A stretch of DNA of 64,000 nt from Catellatospora sichuanensis (GTDB taxonomy: Bacteria > Actinomycetota > Actinomycetes > Mycobacteriales > Micromonosporaceae). The stretch covers positions 129,105 to 193,104 of the forward strand of contig NZ_ML660188.1 in the NCBI RefSeq assembly GCF_007483665.1, read 5' to 3'. Of the stretch, positions 58,643 to 64,000 are shown piece by piece (position 1 is the stretch's first letter; each line of letters starts with the position of its first letter). A program made the translations under genes and the position numbers. Below the pieces are notes generated by a model, which was given only the letters and a program-made list of their open reading frames with translations, was not told the DNA's origin and ran no database searches.

Positions 58643-59332
58643 TCAGCGGCCTGGTGCTGTGACGGCGACCGCGTCGCCGTCGGGCGCGGACGACGCCCGC
58701 CACGCCCACCGGCCCAGCGCCAGCACCGTGAGCACCTCGAAGACGGCCAGGCCGCGCTCCACCGCCCCCAGCGGGATGACATCCCACCACGGCCGTCCGG
58801 TGTACGGCGTGAGCAGGTATGCGCCGGCGATGACGCCGAAGAAGGCGAGGGCGGCCAGAGCCGGGATCGCGGTCAGCCAGACACTGCCCCGCCACCGGCG
58901 CTCCCGCCGCCACATGACGGTGACCAGCAGTGCCCCGAGCGGCAGGCTGAGGAACGCGACCAGGCTGGCCATGCGGTGAATGGTCCCGTGCGTCGACGGC
59001 CCGACCGACCAGTCGTGTTTCGGGAAGTACACCACCGCCGCCAGACCCGCCGACCACAGCAGCAGCCCGAGCGCGGCGAACGACGCGGGCCGCACCAGCC
59101 GGGCGTACGCCAGCGCCGCGAACACGGCCAGCGAACCCGCGGCGAGGATCAGCACCCCGAGGTTGAACACCCAGCCGGTCTCGTAGTAGGCGTACTCGCT
59201 GATCGTCCGGCGGATCGGGCTGACTCCGGCCGTCGGCGGCAGCACATGCAGTGCGGACACGGCCAGCACCCCGGTCACGACGGCGGCGACCCCTGCGGCG
59301 GCGAACGTTCGGGTGAGGGAGACGGTCGGCAT
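58643..59332 (-). CDS. DUF998 membrane protein
   Basis: A 229-residue protein with six helices. PIRRTISEYAYYETGWVFNLGVLILAAGSL contains the DUF998 motif (IS-EY-) that follows the first helix, and later HDWSVGPSTHGTIHRMASLVAFLSLPLGALL holds the conserved H-x-x-H region. Function unknown. It starts 7 bases after the stop of the next upstream gene on the same strand and forms an operon with it. Confidence 0.88.
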   Translation of the reverse strand: MPTVSLTRTFAAAGVAAVVTGVLAVSALHVLPPTAGVSPIRRTISEYAYYETGWVFNLGVLILAAGSLAVFAALAYARLVRPASFAALGLLLWSAGLAAVVYFPKHDWSVGPSTHGTIHRMASLVAFLSLPLGALLVTVMWRRERRWRGSVWLTAIPALAALAFFGVIAGAYLLTPYTGRPWWDVIPLGAVERGLAVFEVLTVLALGRWAWRASSAPDGDAVAVTAPGR

Positions 59333-59339
59333 ACCCCGA

Positions 59340-59975
59340 TCATCCCGCATCGGCCACGCGGCGCCGGTACCTCAGCCGATCCTCGGGGACCTGCATGGCC
59401 ACCAGCGCCCCCAGGCCGGCGAGCCCCGCGACGCCGAGCAGGTATCCCGCCCCGGTCCAGCTCTCGAATCCCTGCCCGTCCCTGACCCGCAACCAGCCCA
59501 GCCGGTCGGCGTACGCCGTCACCCGGTCCCCCGCGACGAGGTCGTGGTCGGCGTGGAACCAGACGTCGCCGAGTTCTTCGCCGGTGTCGGCGGCCTTCAA
59601 CCGGACGAGCTGCGGACCGGGCCGGTCGAACCCACCGGGTAGGTCTGCGGCGACGACGGCCTCGATCGGGCGGACCGTGACCCCGTCGTACCACGGCGGA
59701 ACCAGCACCAGCGCGGACACGAACACCAGGAGCGGGCCCGACGCGGCGAGCAATCCCCACCGGTCGTGGATGTCGTCGGGCGATGTGTCGCCCACGCGCA
59801 TGAGAAACGGCATCAACATGGCCACGACGAACCCGGCCGCTCCCAACGGGATGGCCAGCCACAGTCGGCTGCCGTATCCCGCGAGCGCAGCGAGGGCGGC
59901 GACGGCGGCACAGCCACCGACTGCCAGGACCGGCCGCACCAGCCGCCGTACCAACGGATATCGATCAGTGCCCAC
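59340..59975 (-). CDS. Membrane protein with soluble beta-domain, unknown
   Basis: A 211-residue protein: two N-terminal helices (RPVLAVGGCAAVAALAALAGYG; WLAIPLGAAGFVVAMLMPFLM), a third (ASGPLLVFVSALVLVPPWY), a soluble loop (LVRLKAADTGEELGDVWFHADHDLVAGDRVTAYADRLG) and a C-terminal helix (AGYLLGVAGLAGLGALVAM). The loop resembles DUF3592-like extracytoplasmic domains. GTG 59975 is the best start. It is followed closely by the DUF998 gene. Confidence 0.72.
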   Translation of the reverse strand: MGTDRYPLVRRLVRPVLAVGGCAAVAALAALAGYGSRLWLAIPLGAAGFVVAMLMPFLMRVGDTSPDDIHDRWGLLAASGPLLVFVSALVLVPPWYDGVTVRPIEAVVAADLPGGFDRPGPQLVRLKAADTGEELGDVWFHADHDLVAGDRVTAYADRLGWLRVRDGQGFESWTGAGYLLGVAGLAGLGALVAMQVPEDRLRYRRRVADAG

Positions 59976-60031
59976 CCCTCGATTCTCGCCCCACCCGTCC
60001 GACGGCACCAGCCGACGCCGTCTGCCCTGAC

Positions 60032-61216
60032 TCAGGCGAGGAACGGTTCCGTGGCGTCGGCCTCCGCGGGAGCCGCCCGGCCCGATCGCCACGCGAGCAG
60101 TCCAGCACCGACGGCGAGCACGGCGCACACGGGCCAGAGCGCGGCCGGGGCGACGCCGTAGAGCAGCGCGCCCAGCGGAGCCGCCAGCATGGTGCCGCTG
60201 GTCGCCGCGCCGCTGTAGAGGCCCTGGTACTGGCCGGTCAGCTCGGCCGGGGCGCGGTCGAGCACGTGCGCGGTGGCGGTGGTCTTGTAGAGGATCTCGC
60301 CGGCGGTCAGCACCACCATCGCGGCGATCACCACGGCCGCGGTGGAGCCGAGGCCGAACAGTGCCATGCCGACGCCGACCAGGGCGTATCCCACCGCGAC
60401 GATGCCCGCCGCGGGCAGCCGCCGCAGCAGCATGGTCACCGGGATCTCCAGCAGCAGGATGAGCCCGGAGCCGACGGCGAGCACGGTCGCGTACACGGTC
60501 AGCTGCTGGCCGTTGTCGCGCAGGTAGACGGGCAGCGTCGAGTACAGCTGGCGGTAGACGGCGTCGACCACGACGATCGCGGGCAGCAGCATCAGCAGGC
60601 CGCGGTCGGCGAGCACGCTGCGCCACAGCCCGGCGGGACGGTCCCCGGCGGTCGTGGTCTGCCGCTCGGGTTCGGCCCGCAGCAGCGCCGCGGTGACCGC
60701 CCGGACGGCCAGGATGACCAGGCCGTCGATGACGAACAGGGCCGTGAAGTGCTCCACCGCGAGCAGCGCGCCGACCGGCGGTCCGATGACGCAGCCGGCG
60801 TTGAACGCGGCCCGGCTGATCGCGACGGCCCGCCGCCGGTCGCCCGCCGGCACGGCCAGCGCGGTCAGCGCGCCCTGCGAGGTGCCCGCGGTCGCGCCGC
60901 TGTACCCGAGCAGCGCGGTCGACACGGCGAGCAGCGCCACCGGCGTCCACGGGATGAGCAGGGTGACCACGCCGGCGACGGTGGAGGCGAGCAGCATGAC
61001 CCGGCGGTGGCCGTACCGGTCGCCGAACCGTCCTCCGGTGAAGTTCCCGGCCAGCAGCCCGACGCCCAGCGCGCCGCTGATCAGCCCGGCCTGTTCCAGC
61101 GTCAGTTGCCGCGGACCGGTGAGGTAGAGGAACAGGAAGGTGAAGACGAAGGATCCGGCGGCGTTGACGAACCGCCCGACGGCAAGGATCCACACGACCC
61201 GGGGTATGTCACGCAC
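60032..61216 (-). CDS. MFS transporter
   Basis: A 394-residue major facilitator with about twelve helices. GRFVNAAGSFVFTFLFLYLTG begins helix 1. FTGGRFGDRYGHRRVMLLAS is motif A (G-x-x-x-D-R-x-G-x-R-R). LGYSGATAGTSQGALTALAVPAGDRRRAVAISRAAFNAGCVIGP matches the MFS helices 4-5 block. It is of the type annotated as MdtH-like drug export, substrate unknown. Start GTG 61216. Confidence 0.9.
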   Translation of the reverse strand: MRDIPRVVWILAVGRFVNAAGSFVFTFLFLYLTGPRQLTLEQAGLISGALGVGLLAGNFTGGRFGDRYGHRRVMLLASTVAGVVTLLIPWTPVALLAVSTALLGYSGATAGTSQGALTALAVPAGDRRRAVAISRAAFNAGCVIGPPVGALLAVEHFTALFVIDGLVILAVRAVTAALLRAEPERQTTTAGDRPAGLWRSVLADRGLLMLLPAIVVVDAVYRQLYSTLPVYLRDNGQQLTVYATVLAVGSGLILLLEIPVTMLLRRLPAAGIVAVGYALVGVGMALFGLGSTAAVVIAAMVVLTAGEILYKTTATAHVLDRAPAELTGQYQGLYSGAATSGTMLAAPLGALLYGVAPAALWPVCAVLAVGAGLLAWRSGRAAPAEADATEPFLA

Positions 61217-61344
61217 GCACGCACCCTAGAACGCGTGATCATGCTCGTGCAAAGGCGTTACCACCGTGCGAATGGATCGCTCCCGCACTCGACCCGGTCG
61301 CCTACTGTGCACCCGGCCCCGTTTCCCCGTCCGAAGGAGACCCC

Positions 61345-62673
61345 GTGCACATCTCTGCGCATCTGGATGTCGACGTCGTCGCCGTGGAGACCGACGACCA
61401 GTTGTCGGTGCTCATCGAGCTGACCGCGCCACCCGCCCCGGCCACCGCCGGCCCTCGGCCGCCGCAGACGCTGGAGGTGGTGCTCGACCGCAGCGGCTCG
61501 ATGCGCGGCGCGCGGCTGGAAGGCGCGAAGACGGCGCTGATCGGGCTGATCGACCGGCTCGACCCGCAGGACAACTTCGGGCTGGTCGCCTTCGACGACC
61601 GGGTCGAGCTGACCGTCCCGGCCGGGAAGCTGACCGACAAGCTCGCGGTCAAGCGGGCGATCGCGGAGCTGCAGGCGCGGGGCAACACGGATCTGTCCGC
61701 CGGCTACCTGCGCGGGCTGCAGGAGGCCAAGCGGGTCGCCGGGGCAGGCGGGGCGCGGCTGCTACTGGTGTCGGACGGGCACGCCAACGCGGGCGTCACC
61801 GATCCGGAGGCGCTCGGCGGCGTGGCCGCGAAGGCGTACGCGGACAAGGTCACCTCGTCCACGCTCGGGTTCGGACTGGGTTACGACGAGCGGCTGCTGT
61901 CCGCGATCGCCCGGGGCGGCGTGGGCAACGAACTGTTCGCCGAGGAGGCCGACACCGCCTCCGCGCAGATCGCCGGCGAGGTCGAGGGGCTGCTGTCGCA
62001 GACCGCGCAGGCGGCGTCGCTGCAGATCACGCTGTCGCCCGAGGTACGGGCGGTGCAGATCGTCAACGACCTGCCGGTGACGGCGACGGGCAAGACCGTG
62101 CTCGCCGAGCTGGGCGCGTTCTACGCCGACGAGACTCGCAAACTGCTGCTGGTGTTCGACATCCCGGCGATCGCCGCGCTCGGCCTGGCCCAGGTCGCGA
62201 CGTGCGAGTTCACCTGGGTCGAGCTGCCGGGCCTGACCCAGCACACGGTGACCGTGCCGCTGCACGTCAACGTGGTTCCCGGCGACCAGGCCGCGGGCCG
62301 GGTCCCGGACCCGGTGGTGCGCACCGAGCTGGTGTACCTGCGCGTGCAGGAGGCCAAGCGCCGGGCCTCGCGGCACCTGAGCGCGGGAGCGTCCGACGCG
62401 GCGCTGGGCGAGATCCGCCGGGCGCAGGGCGCGGTGACCGGCGCGCTGGCCGACGCGCCCGACTACCTGCGCGCCGATCTGGACGAGGAGGTCTCGTCGC
62501 TGAACTACCTGGCGCAGCAGACCGAACGCGGCATGATCGCGCGGGCGGCGAAGTATTCGTCCTCGGATTCGTCGTACAAGTCCCGCAGCCGCGGCCGGAA
62601 CCTGCCCCCGGCCGCACCCGACCGCACGAACGAGCCGCCGTCGGGTGAGCCGCCGACCCGCGGCGGAAACTGA
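61345..62673 (+). CDS. von Willebrand factor A domain protein
   Basis: A 442-residue protein with a vWA domain at ~40-220. The metal-ion site is DRSGSM (48-53), the threonine in ARGNTDLSAG and the aspartate in LLLVSDGHANAG, so the MIDAS is complete. A beta-rich middle domain (LSPEVRAVQIVNDLPV; KLLLVFDIPAIAALGL) and a helical C-terminal part follow. It has no signal peptide. GAAGGAGA just before GTG 61345 sets the start. It probably binds protein partners; no MoxR or phosphatase gene is adjacent. Confidence 0.88.
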   Translation: MHISAHLDVDVVAVETDDQLSVLIELTAPPAPATAGPRPPQTLEVVLDRSGSMRGARLEGAKTALIGLIDRLDPQDNFGLVAFDDRVELTVPAGKLTDKLAVKRAIAELQARGNTDLSAGYLRGLQEAKRVAGAGGARLLLVSDGHANAGVTDPEALGGVAAKAYADKVTSSTLGFGLGYDERLLSAIARGGVGNELFAEEADTASAQIAGEVEGLLSQTAQAASLQITLSPEVRAVQIVNDLPVTATGKTVLAELGAFYADETRKLLLVFDIPAIAALGLAQVATCEFTWVELPGLTQHTVTVPLHVNVVPGDQAAGRVPDPVVRTELVYLRVQEAKRRASRHLSAGASDAALGEIRRAQGAVTGALADAPDYLRADLDEEVSSLNYLAQQTERGMIARAAKYSSSDSSYKSRSRGRNLPPAAPDRTNEPPSGEPPTRGGN

Positions 62674-62687
62674 CCACCGGGCGCAGC

Positions 62688-62719
62688 ACCGGCACCGCCC
62701 CGCCGGAGGGGGTGCCGGT
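62688..62719. terminator. Bidirectional hairpin after vWA gene
   Basis: ACCGGCACC (62688-62696) pairs with GGTGCCGGT (62711-62719), and GCCCC partly pairs with GGGG inside. It lies between the convergent vWA and channel genes and reaches into the latter's stop codon. Confidence 0.6.
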
Positions 62720-64000
62720 CAGCTGCTCGACAGCACGATCACCCGGTCGATGGGCGGCATGACCTGCTCCTTGTCGGGGTTCAGGACCACACCGTGCTCG
62801 TCGCCGCTGTCGGTCACCCGGTAGCCGATGGCGACCTCCCCGCGCCGGGCCGCCGCGGCGACCACCGTCGCGAACGTGATCGTCACACCCGCCCGCAGGT
62901 AGTAGCTCGCGGGACGGATGTAGATCTCCGCGCCGTCGGCGTCGAACAGGTCCGCGAAGACCGACTCCAGGTGGCGGTTCTCCGAGATCTGCGTCATCAG
63001 CAGGCTCACCAGCTGCTCGCTCACCACGAAGTCGTCGGCCTTGGTCAGCTGGGCCAGGGCCCGGTCGCGGTCGTCGCGCATCTCGCTGACGATCGAGCCG
63101 GGCCCGCGCCCGGCCAGGATGTCACGCAGGTGCAGCAGGGTGACCAGCACCCGCGAGTCGGCGGTGAGCGCGTCCAGGTCGTCGTCGGACAGCACGATGA
63201 CGTTCTGGTACGACGCCACGTCCAGGGTCTCCAGCACCCCGCGGTCACGGGTGTCGCCCGCCTTCGACCGGATCACCAGGCGGCGCAGCCGGGGCGCCAG
63301 CCGCCCCACGGCCGGGGTCGCGTCCGCCCGGTCGGTGACCACGTCCACCGTGGACCCGGCCGCGACATACACGTCGAGCTGCTCGACGATCCGGGCGGCG
63401 CGCCGGTTCCAGCCCAGGATCAGCGTGCTCTCCGGGGCGGCGGGGCCGCGTACTCCGTGCACGATCGCGGTGTCGTCGACGGCGAACGGCGCGGGTGCCA
63501 GGGTGATCATCGAGTCGTCGCGCGCCAGCAGCACGATCCGGTCGCCCGGGCTGATCACGGTGCCCGGCGGCGGGTTGAGCACGGTCTTGCCGTCGGCCAG
63601 CAGCAGGCCCAGCGGGCAGCACTGCTTGTACGCCAGCAGCGCCTGCGCGAACGGCCGCCCGACCAGGCTCGGCTCGACGGTCATGTAGATCTCGTCGCCG
63701 CCGAAGTCGAACAGGTCGTGGTAGACCACCGACAGCTTGGACTGCCGGGCGGTCTGCACGATGAGCCGCGCGCCGATGTCGTCGCCGTCGAGCACGACCG
63801 CGTCGCCGCCGGCCAGCTTGGCCACGGCCCGGTTGCGGCTGTCGCGCACCGCCGCCACGACGTGGTGCGGGCGGCCCCGGAACGCCGGGCCCTTGTTGAT
63901 CGCGAGCAGGGTCTTGAGCACGTACGCGTCGGCGTCCTCGGCGCTCGCGCCGTCCGGGGCCAGCACGATGATCGACCGGGCCTCGTTGAGGTTGACCATC
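62719..64000 (-). CDS. CASTOR/POLLUX-like ion channel, cytosolic part (start outside window)
   Basis: The frame runs off the right edge; about 427 residues are visible, without membrane helices. Two RCK/TrkA-N-like units can be read: the first with SIIVLAPDGASAEDADAYVLKTLLAI then HVVAAVRDSRN and AVVLDGDDIGARLIVQTARQ, the second with STLILGWNRRAARIVEQLDVYVAAGSTVDVV, NVIVLSDDDLDALTADSRVLVTLLHLRDI and ENRHLESVFADLFDADGAEIYIRP. This is the cytosolic half of the CASTOR/POLLUX/Sym8 channel family. The N-terminal pore helices should lie beyond base 64000. Confidence 0.88.
   Translation of the reverse strand, partial: MVNLNEARSIIVLAPDGASAEDADAYVLKTLLAINKGPAFRGRPHHVVAAVRDSRNRAVAKLAGGDAVVLDGDDIGARLIVQTARQSKLSVVYHDLFDFGGDEIYMTVEPSLVGRPFAQALLAYKQCCPLGLLLADGKTVLNPPPGTVISPGDRIVLLARDDSMITLAPAPFAVDDTAIVHGVRGPAAPESTLILGWNRRAARIVEQLDVYVAAGSTVDVVTDRADATPAVGRLAPRLRRLVIRSKAGDTRDRGVLETLDVASYQNVIVLSDDDLDALTADSRVLVTLLHLRDILAGRGPGSIVSEMRDDRDRALAQLTKADDFVVSEQLVSLLMTQISENRHLESVFADLFDADGAEIYIRPASYYLRAGVTITFATVVAAAARRGEVAIGYRVTDSGDEHGVVLNPDKEQVMPPIDRVIVLSSS

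Noticed and set aside
1-64000. CRISPR arrays, tRNA, rRNA, prophage or complete insertion sequences
   Set aside because: No regularly spaced repeats, no cloverleaf-like sequences, no integrase or transposase gene and no terminal inverted repeats were found by reading both strands.
61345-64000. vWA protein and channel as one system
   Set aside because: They are convergent with a terminator hairpin between them, so shared expression is unlikely.

Overview
The window is high-GC actinobacterial chromosome, most likely from a Micromonosporaceae-type soil actinomycete. The reasons are the strong G/C third-position bias, frequent GTG starts, ATGA/GTGA stop-start overlaps, many leaderless promoters, secreted CBM2/Fn3 proteins, P450-ferredoxin pairs and abundant TetR/GntR/ECF regulators. 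I read about 73 protein genes. I see no rRNA, tRNA, CRISPR array or complete insertion sequence. Most genes are ordinary chromosomal housekeeping, stress and transport genes. Small accessory patches lie at about 13.6-14.8, 25.9-26.3 and 33-36 kb.

Layout. 1-9.1 kb: a cut-off CPA1-type cation/proton antiporter, a DUF899 protein, then a stress island on the minus strand. The island holds universal stress proteins (USPs), a DUF1876 protein, a phosphoribosyltransferase, a SulP transporter and a phosphoketolase, and its content resembles the mycobacterial DosR dormancy regulon. 9.3-13.6 kb: a three-subunit molybdenum aldehyde oxidoreductase operon (2Fe-2S, FAD plus an extra 4Fe-4S, Mo subunit) with a membrane-anchored ABM-domain protein. 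13.6-14.8 kb: a leaderless caspase-like (CHAT-type) protein with a small membrane protein. 14.9-24.6 kb: lipoprotein, FAD monooxygenase with a divergent GntR/TetR hybrid regulator and clear operators, secreted HEND-motif protein, secreted CBM2-Fn3-Fn3-sugar dehydrogenase, MFS transporter and APH-like kinase. 24.6-32.6 kb: ECF sigma factor with a membrane partner, hydrolase remnant, ferric-reductase-like flavoprotein, and a TetR/desaturase/CrtI-like operon driven by a leaderless promoter with twin operators, then a TMEM175-like channel. 33-36 kb: a large DUF4132 protein translationally coupled to a 128-residue protein that looks ubiquitin-like and ends in Gly-Gly. 36-53 kb: DUF1275, arginase-like, SDR-SRPBCC, two-component system, SMI1/KNR4, P-loop kinase, nitroreductase, deaminase, beta-propeller protein, glutathionylspermidine-synthase-like enzyme with a lipoprotein, Nudix and histidine phosphatase. 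52.4-64 kb: P450-ferredoxin, USP, a DHA2 drug exporter under a divergent TetR (with a second matching operator before a UPF0104 membrane protein), DUF998, an MFS transporter, a vWA protein and the cytosolic part of a CASTOR/POLLUX-like channel cut by the window end.

The observations I consider most worth following are the DUF4132/ubiquitin-like pair (33.1-36.0 kb), the stand-alone caspase-like protein with its small membrane partner (13.67-14.80 kb), and three regulator circuits whose operators can be read directly from the sequence (17.5, 31.4 and 56.4/57.2 kb). All functional statements come from reading the sequence by eye; no database search or structure prediction was run.
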